Positions 8,807 through 17,475 of a stretch of 64,000 nucleotides of DNA are shown here, in pieces. A program made the translations under genes and the position numbers. Numbering within the stretch: position 1 is the first letter of the stretch; each line of letters starts with the position of its first letter. The DNA is from Neobacillus niacini (lineage in GTDB: Bacteria > Bacillota > Bacilli > Bacillales > Cytobacillaceae), in contig NZ_JACWFG010000005.1 of the NCBI RefSeq assembly GCF_019749295.1, positions 1 to 64,000 of the forward strand. Reading direction: 5' to 3'. A model generated the notes under the pieces. It did not search any database, was not told the DNA's origin, and saw nothing but the letters and a program-made list of their open reading frames with translations.

Positions 8807-10075
8807 TTGACCAATCATGAAGAAACCATCAAACAATGGCTGAAGGATAATCGCGCCAGGGGGACGAGATTTCTACAAATTCTTGTCCAAGAAAATAGTA
8901 TAAGAGGAAACGAAAGCAGTGCACAGGCTGTTATTATTGAGAAATGCCGGCAATTGGGGCTGCAGCTTGATATTTGGGAAATTGACCGCAATGAACTCAT
9001 CCAGCACGAGGCGTTCTGCTGTGATCGGGAAAGCTTCGATGGAAATCCAAATGTCGTTGCTGTGTTAAAAGGGACTGGCGGCGGAAAATCTATCATTTTA
9101 AACGGACATATTGATGTGGTTCCTGTCGGTGATGAGAAAAACTGGGAACATGATCCGTTTAGCGGGCATATTGAGTGTGGAAAGCTATATGGACGAGGAA
9201 GCACAGATATGAAGGGCGGAACAGCAGCGTTGATTATGGCCATTGAGGCGATTATTTCAACCGGTATTAAGCTTAAAGGAGATATTATTTTTCAGAGTGT
9301 TATAGAAGAAGAAAGCGGAGGTGCCGGAACATTGGCTGCCGTTTTAAGAGGCTATAAAGCTGACGGTGCCATTATCCCAGAACCAACTGGTATGAAAATT
9401 TTTCCAAAACAGCAGGGCTCCATGTGGTTTAGAGTTACCGTTAGGGGCAGGGCTGCCCATGGCGGCACAAGATATGAAGGCGTAAGTGCCATCGAAAAAG
9501 CGATATTGGTGATTCAAAAGCTGCAGGAATTAGAAAAGAATCGCAATATTAAAATCACCGATCCTCTATTTAATAGTATTCCGATCCCAATTCCGATTAA
9601 TATTGGAAAAATAAAAAGTGGTGAATGGCCGTCATCTGTTCCAGATTTAGCTGTGATTGAGGGGAGAATGGGCGTATCACCGGAAGAAACAATTTTTGCA
9701 GCTCAAGGGGAAATGACTGCTGTGATTAATGAACTCAATGAAAAAGATGAGTGGTTTCAAGAGAATCCTTTAGAGATTGAATGGTTTGGGGGAAGGTGGC
9801 TTCCAGGAAATCTTGAAGTGGACCATCCCTTAATGAAGACTCTTTCTGAAAGCTTTGTAGAAGTAAAGGGACAACAACCGGTTATTGAGGCAAGCCCGTG
9901 GGGAACAGATGGCGGAATCCTATCAACCATTGGAAATACACCTGTTGTGGTATTCGGGCCAGGGATAACAGCTGCGGCACATGACGCGAATGAACATATC
10001 CTGTTGGAGGACCTGTTTGCAGCAAGTAAAATTATTGCTCTAACCCTATTAAAATGGTGTGAAGTCAGCGAATGA
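8807..10075 (+). CDS. yodQ: M20 family amidohydrolase/deacylase (ArgE/DapE type, YodQ-like)
   Basis: A 422-residue zinc-dependent M20 deacylase. Metal and catalytic motifs are visible: NGHIDVVPVGD, GRGSTDMKGG, and the catalytic pair IEEESGGAG; the dimerisation segment contains AAHGGTRYEG. TTG 8807 is preferred as start because AGAAGGAG lies eight bases upstream, whereas the GTG at 8798 overlaps that site. In this operon it is inferred to remove the acetyl group installed by AblB, releasing 4-aminobutyrate from 4-acetamidobutyrate. A B. subtilis homologue occupies the same position. ArgE or DapE roles are less likely because of the context. Confidence 0.88.
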   Translation: MTNHEETIKQWLKDNRARGTRFLQILVQENSIRGNESSAQAVIIEKCRQLGLQLDIWEIDRNELIQHEAFCCDRESFDGNPNVVAVLKGTGGGKSIILNGHIDVVPVGDEKNWEHDPFSGHIECGKLYGRGSTDMKGGTAALIMAIEAIISTGIKLKGDIIFQSVIEEESGGAGTLAAVLRGYKADGAIIPEPTGMKIFPKQQGSMWFRVTVRGRAAHGGTRYEGVSAIEKAILVIQKLQELEKNRNIKITDPLFNSIPIPIPINIGKIKSGEWPSSVPDLAVIEGRMGVSPEETIFAAQGEMTAVINELNEKDEWFQENPLEIEWFGGRWLPGNLEVDHPLMKTLSESFVEVKGQQPVIEASPWGTDGGILSTIGNTPVVVFGPGITAAAHDANEHILLEDLFAASKIIALTLLKWCEVSE

Positions 10076-10146
10076 GAAATCCCTCCGTTTTAGTATAATT
10101 TGTTACAATAGTAATATAGGACTTTATACAGTTTGGAGGGAAAGTG

Positions 10147-11568
10147 ATGAAGAAGGATCTTTGGATAGACGGAGAATTTAAAAATGCTTCTTCCTATATG
10201 GAACTAAAAAACCCGTACAACTTGGAGCTCCTGGCTCATATTGGTAGTGCCAGCCAAGAGGATGTGCTGTCAGCTGTTAATGCGGCATATCAAGCTAAGG
10301 CCAAAATGGCTGAAATGCCTGCATATGAACGAGCAGAAATACTCGAAAAAGTTGCTCATCTTCTCAAGACTGAGCGTGAAGAATGTGCTGAGTTAATTGC
10401 AGTGGAGGCGGCAAAACCGCTAAAGGCAGCACGAGCAGAAGTGGACCGAACTATAATGACATATACCTTTGCTGCACATGAAGCAAGAAGAATCCATGGT
10501 GAGACTGTGCCGATGGACGGGGCGCCTGGAGGGCAGGGCAGGCTTGCTTTTACGATTCGAGAACCATTAGGTGTCATTGCCGCGATTACCCCATTTAATT
10601 TTCCTATGAATCTAGTTGCCCATAAAGTGGGTCCAGCCATCGCAGCAGGCAACAGCGTTGTCCTAAAACCTGCAAGTCAAACTCCGTTATCAGCATACAA
10701 GATCGCGGAATACTTTCACTCCGCAGGATTACCGGCTGGAGCACTAAATGTTATTACAGGCAGTGGCAATAAAATTGGGGACGTATTAATGAAGGATAAT
10801 CGGATAAAAATGATTACCTTTACGGGAAGTCCAGAGGTAGGAAGTTATATACGTGAACATTCTGGGCTAAAGCGGGTAACACTTGAACTGGGATCGAATT
10901 CAGCGCTAATTGTTGACGATGGTGTTGTCCTAGATAGTGTAATTCCTAGGATCGTGAACGGAGCCTTTGCCTACCAGGGACAGGTTTGTATATCCATTCA
11001 AAGAATTTATGTTCATGAGAACATTTTTGAAGGTTTTGTTGAGAAATTTGTAAGTGAAACGAAGAATTTGAAAGTTGGTAATCCATTAGAAGAAGATACC
11101 GATATTTCCGCAATGATTTCTCGTGGCGATGTACAGCGAACGAAAGAGTGGGTAGGTGAAGCACTCAATAATGGAGCCCAATTGAGAGTGGGAGGAAGAG
11201 CTGAAGACGGAATCTTTCAGCCAACCGTATTAATGAATGTTCCTTCCAGCGAAAAGGTAAGCTGTGAAGAAGTATTTGCACCTGTTGTATCTATTAATAG
11301 ATTTACTGAAATGGATGAGGCTATCAACCTAGTAAATGATTCTAAGTACGGTTTGCAAGCTGGCATCTTTACGAATGATATCCATAAAGCACTAAAAGCA
11401 GCCAAGAAGCTTGAAGTCGGCGGTGTCATGATAAATGAAATCCCTACCTTCCGTGTTGATCAAATGCCCTATGGCGGAGTGAAAATGAGCGGAATGGGGC
11501 GGGAAGGCATCAAATATGCGGTTGAGGAAATGACAGAACTAAAGCTGATTAGCTTTAAAACAGAGTAG
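10147..11568 (+). CDS. NAD(P)+-dependent aldehyde dehydrogenase
   Basis: A 473-residue aldehyde dehydrogenase. Motifs are the nucleotide-binding ITPFNFPMNLVAHKVGPAIAAGN with KPAS, the general base in LELGSNS, and the catalytic Cys in YQGQVCISIQR. The ATG at 10147 is preferred over GTG 10144 because TTTGGAGGG ends six bases before it. It lies 72 bases after yodQ in the same orientation and ends in a strong terminator. B. subtilis lacks this gene at the same position. A semialdehyde-oxidising step (for example succinate semialdehyde after 4-aminobutyrate transamination) would fit the locus, but the substrate is inferred only. Confidence 0.92.
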   Translation: MKKDLWIDGEFKNASSYMELKNPYNLELLAHIGSASQEDVLSAVNAAYQAKAKMAEMPAYERAEILEKVAHLLKTEREECAELIAVEAAKPLKAARAEVDRTIMTYTFAAHEARRIHGETVPMDGAPGGQGRLAFTIREPLGVIAAITPFNFPMNLVAHKVGPAIAAGNSVVLKPASQTPLSAYKIAEYFHSAGLPAGALNVITGSGNKIGDVLMKDNRIKMITFTGSPEVGSYIREHSGLKRVTLELGSNSALIVDDGVVLDSVIPRIVNGAFAYQGQVCISIQRIYVHENIFEGFVEKFVSETKNLKVGNPLEEDTDISAMISRGDVQRTKEWVGEALNNGAQLRVGGRAEDGIFQPTVLMNVPSSEKVSCEEVFAPVVSINRFTEMDEAINLVNDSKYGLQAGIFTNDIHKALKAAKKLEVGGVMINEIPTFRVDQMPYGGVKMSGMGREGIKYAVEEMTELKLISFKTE

Positions 11569-11574
11569 AAGAAA

Positions 11575-11606
11575 AGTCTGGCTGATATTCCAGTCAGACT
11601 TTTTTT
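11575..11606 (+). terminator. intrinsic terminator after the aldehyde dehydrogenase
   Basis: AGTCTGGCTG / CAGTCAGACT stem followed by seven T. It ends only 24 bases before the ablB start codon, so ablB relies on read-through or on a promoter overlapping this hairpin. Confidence 0.88.
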
Positions 11607-11629
11607 CACAATTGGGAAGGAGTATACAG

Positions 11630-12484
11630 ATGAATCAAAGTGCTTCCACCATTCATATTGAAGAAAGTAATTACTCTATAGAAGTTTATCTTGACCCATT
11701 TAATAAAAGGATTCGAATTGACGATTATCGCGGCAATACAAATCTGCTTATCGAAAAAGCAGAAGAGCTGGCCGCCATACACCAAGCCGAGAAGTTAATT
11801 ATGAAGGCGCGCTCAGAGGATTTTTTACACCTATATGAACAGGGCTTTCAGCCTGAGGCCGTTGTGGATCGCTATTTTCTCGGTTCTGATGCTCACTTCT
11901 TTTCTAAGTTTTATTCTGTGGAACGAAAGAAAAATAATCATTGGGTAACTGAGGATGGAATGGTTCACAGCATTTATCAACTAGATACCTCCATCGATAA
12001 ATCCCGTCCTCCAAAGGAATATGAATTAAAAAAAGCTAATGAAGCATGTGCAGAGGAGCTTTCTGGATTATATCGCCAAGTGTTTCAAATCTACCCTACA
12101 CCCTTACATGATCCGGAATATGTGAAAAAGACGATGAAGGAAGGGACAATCTATTACGTTTACTTTTACCAAGGGAAGATTGTAAGTGCAGCATCCGCTG
12201 AGGTAAATGCTTTTTATAAAAATGCAGAGTTAACGGATTGTGCAACCTTAACAGAGCACCGAAAATATGGATTAATGAAAATTATTCTCCGAGAGTTGGA
12301 GGGTGAATTAAAAAGGCAGGGGATATTCTGTGCCTATTCAATTGCAAGAAGTTTATCGTTTGGAATGAATGCGGTTTTATTTCAGCTCGGCTATAAGTAT
12401 CGCGGTCGATTGATGAATAATTGCTATATATATGACAAGCTAGAGAATATGAATATGTGGGTAAAGAATCTGGCAACCTGCTAA
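11630..12484 (+). CDS. ablB: beta-lysine N6-acetyltransferase (putative)
   Basis: A 284-residue protein with a C-terminal GNAT fold (residues about 135-275; CATLTEHRKYGLMKIILREL resembles the acetyl-CoA motif) and an N-terminal extension, the AblB/YodP architecture. It acetylates beta-lysine made by KamA/AblA. In archaea the product is an osmolyte; here the catabolic neighbours suggest it protects the 6-amino group during degradation. The start is ATG 11630, with GGAAGGAG spaced eight bases; a longer frame from TTG 11612 runs through that site and is rejected. It sits between the aldehyde dehydrogenase terminator and the regulator gene. Confidence 0.9.
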   Translation: MNQSASTIHIEESNYSIEVYLDPFNKRIRIDDYRGNTNLLIEKAEELAAIHQAEKLIMKARSEDFLHLYEQGFQPEAVVDRYFLGSDAHFFSKFYSVERKKNNHWVTEDGMVHSIYQLDTSIDKSRPPKEYELKKANEACAEELSGLYRQVFQIYPTPLHDPEYVKKTMKEGTIYYVYFYQGKIVSAASAEVNAFYKNAELTDCATLTEHRKYGLMKIILRELEGELKRQGIFCAYSIARSLSFGMNAVLFQLGYKYRGRLMNNCYIYDKLENMNMWVKNLATC

Positions 12485-12493
12485 TATTTCGGC

Positions 12494-12521
12494 TTTAGGT
12501 GACGAATTTTCGGCACCTAAA
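12494..12521 (+). promoter_or_regulatory. inverted repeat before the sigma-54 regulator gene
   Basis: TTTAGGTG / CACCTAAA arms with an inner CGAA / TTCG pairing, ending 15 bases before the regulator ATG. There is no T-run, so an operator or RNA hairpin is more likely than a terminator. Confidence 0.55.
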
Positions 12522-12536
12522 TAAGGGGGTGAAGCA

Positions 12537-13922
12537 ATGGCTCAATTAACCGCATTAACACAAGAAGTTCTATCAGCGATATTGAAAAGTATTGATGAAG
12601 GAATCCATGTGGTTAATACAGAAGGTAAAACCATTTTTTATAATGAGGTTGCTGCGAGGCACGATGGAATGGACATTAAGGAAGTACAAGGAAAACACCT
12701 TTTTGACGTTTTTCCCTCCTTAACAGAGAATTCGAGCACCCTTCTCAAGGTGATTAAAAGCGGTAAACCCATATACAATCAGACGCAGGTATATGTGAAT
12801 ATCCATGGAGCAAGAATTGATACGATCAATACGACACTTCCTATTTTTGTAGATAATGAGATTATTGGTGCTGTTGAAATTGCCAAGGATTACTCACGGA
12901 TGAAGCAGTTGGCGGAAAGTTTATTAGATTTACAAAAGAATGTAAATAAAAACAATAAGAAAAAAACTGCTCAAAACGTCAAATATACGTTAGATGACTT
13001 AAAGACTGTTAATCACACATTTCAGAGCTTGAAGGACGAAGCAAGAAAACTGGCAAAAACTCATTCTCCCATTCTTGTTTACGGAGAAAGCGGTACAGGG
13101 AAGGAATTGTTTGTGCAAGGTATTCATCATGCATCCCTTCGCGGAGAGGGTCCGTTCATTGCACAGAACTGTGCAGCCATTCCTGAAACGCTGCTAGAAA
13201 GTATTCTATTCGGTACAGCAAAAGGGAGTTATACTGGTGCAGTTGAACGAAAAGGGTTATTTGAGCTGGCAGATGGCGGAACATTGTTTCTAGATGAACT
13301 TCATACGATGCCCATTGAGCTCCAGGCTAAACTGTTACGGGTGTTAGAAGATGGCATGATTAGAAGAGTCGGAAGCGCACAGAATAGTTCGGTTGATGTC
13401 CGTGTGATTGCAGCAATGAATGTTCATCCGAATGTTGCCCTTCAAAATCAAAAGCTCCGATCAGACCTTTATTACCGTTTGAATGTGTTTACTTTTTCGC
13501 TGCTGCCTCTTAGAGAACGAAAAGGGGATATTCTATTTTTGGCAGAATATTTTATTCAATTTTTCAATAAGAAATTGCATAAGGATATAAAAGGGCTAGA
13601 CCATGATTTAAAGAGATTCTTTATGAGTCATGCCTGGCCAGGAAATGTTCGTGAACTGAAGCATACGATTGAATACATGATGAATGTGGGAGAGGGAGTG
13701 TTCCTTCAAATGGAAGACTTGCCAATCATGATGAAACAGCAGGCAGTACCAATTGAAAAAGCAAACAATGAACTCTCCCTTAGGAAAAACGTAGAAGAAT
13801 TAGAAAGGCAGCTGATTGACACTGCCCTCCATTTGTCAGAAGGCAACATTAATCAAGCGGCCAAGTTATTGGAGATACCAAGGCAAACCTTGCAATATAA
13901 AATTAAAAAAATAAGAGAATAG
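12537..13922 (+). CDS. sigma-54-dependent activator, PAS-AAA+-Fis (KamR/RocR-like)
   Basis: A 461-residue enhancer-binding protein. Residues about 10-120 form a PAS sensor; the AAA+ domain has Walker A GESGTGKE (183-190), the sigma-54 contact loop GSYTGA (230-235, usually GAFTGA) and Walker B GGTLFLDE (to 254); a Fis-type helix-turn-helix (NINQAAKLLEIPRQTLQYK) ends the protein. It lies directly upstream of the -24/-12 promoter of kamA, its obvious target. In B. thuringiensis an activator called KamR controls kamA from sigma-54, and this looks like its counterpart. The PAS domain presumably senses lysine or a catabolite. The ATG follows GGGGGTG, and a terminator follows the stop. Confidence 0.92.
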   Translation: MAQLTALTQEVLSAILKSIDEGIHVVNTEGKTIFYNEVAARHDGMDIKEVQGKHLFDVFPSLTENSSTLLKVIKSGKPIYNQTQVYVNIHGARIDTINTTLPIFVDNEIIGAVEIAKDYSRMKQLAESLLDLQKNVNKNNKKKTAQNVKYTLDDLKTVNHTFQSLKDEARKLAKTHSPILVYGESGTGKELFVQGIHHASLRGEGPFIAQNCAAIPETLLESILFGTAKGSYTGAVERKGLFELADGGTLFLDELHTMPIELQAKLLRVLEDGMIRRVGSAQNSSVDVRVIAAMNVHPNVALQNQKLRSDLYYRLNVFTFSLLPLRERKGDILFLAEYFIQFFNKKLHKDIKGLDHDLKRFFMSHAWPGNVRELKHTIEYMMNVGEGVFLQMEDLPIMMKQQAVPIEKANNELSLRKNVEELERQLIDTALHLSEGNINQAAKLLEIPRQTLQYKIKKIRE

Positions 13923-13947
13923 CTGCCGAAATATCGGCGGTTTTTTT
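13923..13947 (+). terminator. intrinsic terminator after the sigma-54 activator
   Basis: CTGCCGA / TCGGCGG stem (one G-T pair), loop AATA, then seven T. Confidence 0.9.
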
Positions 13948-13960
13948 GTGTTTCATTTTC

Positions 13961-13974
13961 TGAAAACGTTTTAA
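13961..13974 (+). promoter_or_regulatory. cre-like palindrome upstream of the kamA promoter
   Basis: TGAAAACGTTTTAA matches the CcpA operator consensus TGWAANCGNTNWCA except for one base near the end. It is centred about 60 bp before the predicted kamA transcription start, so it could be a CcpA site or the activator's upstream site. Confidence 0.4.
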
Positions 13975-14001
13975 AAGAAACCTTTCCCGGACTAAGTGCG
14001 T

Positions 14002-14017
14002 TGGCATAATTCTTGCA
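14002..14017 (+). promoter_or_regulatory. sigma-54 (-24/-12) promoter of kamA
   Basis: TGGCAT-AATTC-TTGCA matches the sigma-54 consensus TGGCAC-N5-TTGCW with exact spacing and the invariant GG and GC dinucleotides. It is about 70 bp upstream of the kamA start and just downstream of the gene for a sigma-54 activator. Confidence 0.88.
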
Positions 14018-14085
14018 TATTATCTTAAGAGAAGAATGCCTTAGTGAAAAATGTCTTAGTAAAACAGGGCAAGGAGGAAATTTAC

Positions 14086-15522
14086 ATGAAACAGTCTTTA
14101 TATAAGCCGAATAGGCACTGGAAAGATATAGAGCTATGGAAAGATGTAACTGAGGAACAATGGAATGATTGGCTATGGCAGCTGACAAACACGATTCGAA
14201 CACTAGAGGATTTAAAAAAGGTAATTAACTTAACTCCAGACGAAGAAGAAGGGGTTAGAATCTCAACAAAAACGATTCCATTAAATATTACACCTTATTA
14301 TGCTTCACTTATGAACCCTGATGACCCACGCTGCCCGATACGAATGCAGTCTGTTCCAATATCTAAAGAAATCCATAAAACGAAATATGATTTAGAAGAT
14401 CCGTTATTTGAGGATGAAGATTCACCTGTAGCTGGTTTGACGCACCGTTACCCAGATCGTGTTCTATTTCTGGTTACCAATCAATGCTCGATGTACTGTC
14501 GTTACTGTACGAGAAGACGATTCTCAGGACAAATTGGGATGGGTGTTCCTAAGAAACAGCTGGACGCAGCCATTAATTATATCCGGCAAACACCTCAAGT
14601 ACGGGATGTGTTAATTTCTGGCGGAGATGGCCTGCTCATAAATGATACGATTCTTGAGTATATCTTGAAAAACCTTCGTGAAATAGACCATGTTGAAATT
14701 ATTCGAATTGGAACAAGGGCACCGGTAGTATTCCCGCAAAGGATTACCGAAAACCTTTGCAGCATCTTAAAAAAGTATCACCCAATTTGGTTAAACACTC
14801 ATTTTAATACATCGATTGAAATAACGGAGGAATCCAAAAGGGCTTGTGAAATGCTTGCTAATTCAGGAGTCCCGGTTGGGAATCAATCGGTCATCTTAGC
14901 TGGAATTAACGACAGTGTACCAATTATGAAAAAGCTGATGCATGACCTCGTGAAAATCCGTGTTCGTCCATATTATATTTATCAATGTGATTTATCTGAA
15001 GGAATAGGGCATTTCCGGGCACCCGTTTCTAAGGGGCTTGAAATTATTGAAGGTTTGCGTGGACATACGAGCGGCTATGCGGTGCCAACTTTTGTGCTCG
15101 ACGGTCCTGGAGGTGGCGGGAAGATTTCACTTCAGCCGAATTACTTAATTTCACAAAGTCCAGAAAAGGTTGTTCTTAGAAACTTTGAAGGTGTGATTAC
15201 CTCGTATCCAGAACCAGAAAATTATAAGCCTGGAACTGCTGAGGGATATTTTAAAGAGGTTTACCCAGATATGGAAGACAAAGTTTCAAATGTTGGAATT
15301 GCGGGTATCATGAATGACCAGCATTTCAATTTGGTTCCTGAGGGTTTGACGAGATTAAATCGCAGAAAAGAATACAATCAAAATCCAAACCATTCCTCAT
15401 TGAAGGATAAACGAAGCAAGCGAGATGAACTGAAGGAAAAGAAATTCCAGGCACTGCAAAATAAACCAACGCTTACTGAGAATAAAGATTCTGATACGAA
15501 GAACTCGAAAGCGGAGGAATAG
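14086..15522 (+). CDS. kamA: L-lysine 2,3-aminomutase
   Basis: A 478-residue radical SAM enzyme converting L-lysine to L-beta-lysine with PLP and a [4Fe-4S] cluster. The cluster cysteines C134, C138 and C141 are in NQCSMYCRYCTRRRFSG; GPGGGGKISLQPNY contains the PLP lysine. The start is ATG 14086 behind AAGGAGGAAA; an upstream GTG in frame (14044) lacks a site. The last 60 residues are a charged tail, somewhat longer than in B. subtilis KamA (about 471). It is transcribed from its own -24/-12 promoter and followed three bases later by yokU. Confidence 0.95.
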   Translation: MKQSLYKPNRHWKDIELWKDVTEEQWNDWLWQLTNTIRTLEDLKKVINLTPDEEEGVRISTKTIPLNITPYYASLMNPDDPRCPIRMQSVPISKEIHKTKYDLEDPLFEDEDSPVAGLTHRYPDRVLFLVTNQCSMYCRYCTRRRFSGQIGMGVPKKQLDAAINYIRQTPQVRDVLISGGDGLLINDTILEYILKNLREIDHVEIIRIGTRAPVVFPQRITENLCSILKKYHPIWLNTHFNTSIEITEESKRACEMLANSGVPVGNQSVILAGINDSVPIMKKLMHDLVKIRVRPYYIYQCDLSEGIGHFRAPVSKGLEIIEGLRGHTSGYAVPTFVLDGPGGGGKISLQPNYLISQSPEKVVLRNFEGVITSYPEPENYKPGTAEGYFKEVYPDMEDKVSNVGIAGIMNDQHFNLVPEGLTRLNRRKEYNQNPNHSSLKDKRSKRDELKEKKFQALQNKPTLTENKDSDTKNSKAEE

Positions 15523-15525
15523 GGG

Positions 15526-15813
15526 ATGAGTATGGAAATAGTGTGTGAATGGTGCGAAAACCAGGCCAAAAATGGAAAGAATACTGTCTATTGGGAGCTG
15601 CCGGACGGCACAAGAGCCATTCAAATTATTGATACCCCTGCAGTAGTTTGTGATGAGTGTAATATGGTTTATCAAACAGATGAAACAACTAAATCCATTG
15701 AAGACCAACTATTTTTAATTGATACGAAGAAAATAGGTAAAAGCATCATGTATGAAGAGTTAATGGCACAGCCGCGACTCTTAAAAAGGAACTATTTTGA
15801 TTTTACCTCATAA
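15526..15813 (+). CDS. yokU: YokU family protein with zinc-finger-like CxxC pairs
   Basis: A 95-residue protein with two CxxC pairs (CEWC near residue 5-8 and CDEC near 43-46) that could bind one zinc, like the N-terminus of MqsA-type antitoxins. It follows kamA by three bases with GGAGGAATAGGGG before the ATG, so it is cotranscribed. The same gene neighbours kamA in B. subtilis. Function unknown; a regulatory role in lysine catabolism is only a guess from position. Confidence 0.8.
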   Translation: MSMEIVCEWCENQAKNGKNTVYWELPDGTRAIQIIDTPAVVCDECNMVYQTDETTKSIEDQLFLIDTKKIGKSIMYEELMAQPRLLKRNYFDFTS

Positions 15814-15849
15814 CAAACAACCCCTATCAGCCGATAGGGGTTGTTTGTT
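15812..15849. terminator. bidirectional terminator
   Basis: A perfect 17-bp stem (AACAAACAACCCCTATC and its complement, loop AGCC) between convergent yokU and the AI-2E transporter gene. Confidence 0.92.
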
Positions 15850-16951
15850 ATTCTGTTTGTATTTGACTTGCAGCGTTTTTCCTCGCTCGCAGAAATTTCA
15901 CTAGGTTTAAAACAATGGTCTTCATGACTGCGTAAAAAGGAATCGCCAGGACCATTCCTAAAACTCCTGCCAAATTTCCAGCAGCCAGCAATATAATGAT
16001 AATGGTTGCTGGGTGGGTGTCTAAGCTCTTACCAAGAATGAGCGGTGATAACACATTGCCCTCAATTTGTTGGGCAATTAGAATCACCACCACAACTAAA
16101 AAGGCTTTGGTAGGAGAATCAAATAGTGCAACGATGACGGCGGGTGCTCCTCCAAGAATTGGTCCAATATAAGGAATAATATTGGTAAAAGCTACGATTA
16201 AGGCCATGACGAGTGCAAATGGCAGATCAATAATTAAATAGCCGATAAATGCGAGTGTTCCAACCGCTAAAGCAACGGTAACTTGACCCTGAATATAGGC
16301 CGAAAGTGTTTCACCAGTTTCCTTCAAAATGGACAATCCTTCTTCTCTATATGCTGTAGGAAGGAATTTAGAAATCGCTGTAGGAAACCTGTGTCCATCT
16401 TTAAACATATAGAATAATAAAAAAGGAACGGTTACAAGAATAATCGCAATATTTGTAATCACACCGAGAATATTTGTTATGCTGCCAGTAATCGTGTTAG
16501 GCAAGGTATTTGCAAATTCCAGGAGCCTTTCCTGTACCGTCTCGAGAATATCCTTTTGCTCGTCCATTACCCATTTAAATTGGGATGATTTCATAACATT
16601 ATCAAAAAACTGCATCGTTTTGTCTGCATATACGGGGAGCTCGTTAGCAAGAGCTGTAAATTGTTTAGTAATAGCAGGTATTAAATTTCCAATGGCAAGA
16701 ACACAAATCAGAATAAACACGACATAAATAATGATGATGGCCAGTATTCTAGGAACCTTGTGACGCTGAAGGAAATTAACGACTGGGTTAAGTAAAAAAT
16801 AAAGAAATCCTGTAATCAAAATGGGGAAAAAGATGGTTGAGAAAAAGATACCGATAGGTTCAAACAAGAAGGAGATCTTGGTGGAAACCCAAATGATGGT
16901 TAAAATTAACAAGATTTGAATTAACCAGTATTGAAATTTGTTCTTTGCCAA
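15848..16951 (-). CDS. AI-2E family transporter (PerM/YueF-like)
   Basis: A 367-residue membrane protein of the AI-2E exporter (formerly UPF0118/PerM) family. Three helices near the N-terminus are followed by a soluble insertion (residues about 85-165) and five C-terminal helices; the family region GPILGGAPAVIVAL and VLSPLILGKSLDTHP is clear. Members have been linked to autoinducer export, ion antiport or osmotic tolerance, so the substrate is open. It is convergent with yokU and is absent from this place in B. subtilis, so it looks like an insertion into an otherwise conserved block. Start ATG 16951. Confidence 0.9.
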   Translation of the reverse strand: MAKNKFQYWLIQILLILTIIWVSTKISFLFEPIGIFFSTIFFPILITGFLYFLLNPVVNFLQRHKVPRILAIIIIYVVFILICVLAIGNLIPAITKQFTALANELPVYADKTMQFFDNVMKSSQFKWVMDEQKDILETVQERLLEFANTLPNTITGSITNILGVITNIAIILVTVPFLLFYMFKDGHRFPTAISKFLPTAYREEGLSILKETGETLSAYIQGQVTVALAVGTLAFIGYLIIDLPFALVMALIVAFTNIIPYIGPILGGAPAVIVALFDSPTKAFLVVVVILIAQQIEGNVLSPLILGKSLDTHPATIIIILLAAGNLAGVLGMVLAIPFYAVMKTIVLNLVKFLRARKNAASQIQTE

Positions 16952-17122
16952 TTTATGTACCTCTGTTTCTAAAATATATTTGGTAAAATTATATCAACTT
17001 TATGTATTTTATACCAACATTCTTTAGTCCGGTTTTCAAATAAGTCTCTGGACGTAGGTGCATACGTCAGTTATAGTATTTTTAACAATATTTTACCTAC
17101 CATTAAAAGAAAGGTGCAATAT

Positions 17123-17347
17123 ATGATTAAATCATTTTATCACTTTCTAATGAAATATCGTCACCCCGAACCAAAGGATGCCATCAGTGTGTTTGCAAAT
17201 GAGGCTTTTTTAGATCATAGCTTTCCAAAAACCTCTGAAGACTACCATGAACTCAGTTCATACTTAGAATTTAATGGTCACTACCTAGAGTCAATGACAA
17301 TATTTGATGAAGCCTGGGAGCTTTATATCCTATCGGAAAGTAATTGA
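17123..17347 (+). CDS. yozE: YozE family protein
   Basis: A 74-residue acidic cytosolic protein. It matches the YozE (UPF0346) family by length and by KSFYHFLMKYRHPEPKDAI and HSFPKTSEDYHELSSYLE. ATG 17123 is chosen because AGAAAGG lies about seven bases upstream; GTG 17114 overlaps that site. It is a single-gene unit ending in a terminator. In B. subtilis yozE lies between yodN and yokU, as it does here apart from the AI-2E gene. Function unknown; a SAM-like helical fold is known for the family. Confidence 0.88.
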   Translation: MIKSFYHFLMKYRHPEPKDAISVFANEAFLDHSFPKTSEDYHELSSYLEFNGHYLESMTIFDEAWELYILSESN

Positions 17348-17365
17348 ATATGTGTAAATTCCATT

Positions 17366-17398
17366 AAATCGTCTCGAGCAAAAAGAGGCGATTTTTCT
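17366..17398 (+). terminator. intrinsic terminator after yozE
   Basis: AAATCGTCTC / GAGGCGATTT stem with nine-base loop, then TTTTTCTTTTT. Confidence 0.85.
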
Positions 17399-17475
17399 TT
17401 TTCCTCAATGTGCGCGCTTATATTGGTTGATGCATATACTATGGTAATTAAAATTCACGACTCATCATTGAGAGG

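Noticed and set aside
8815-9243. Long open frame on the minus strand inside yodQ
   Set aside because: Antisense shadow of a strongly motif-supported M20 deacylase gene; no ribosome site and biased composition.
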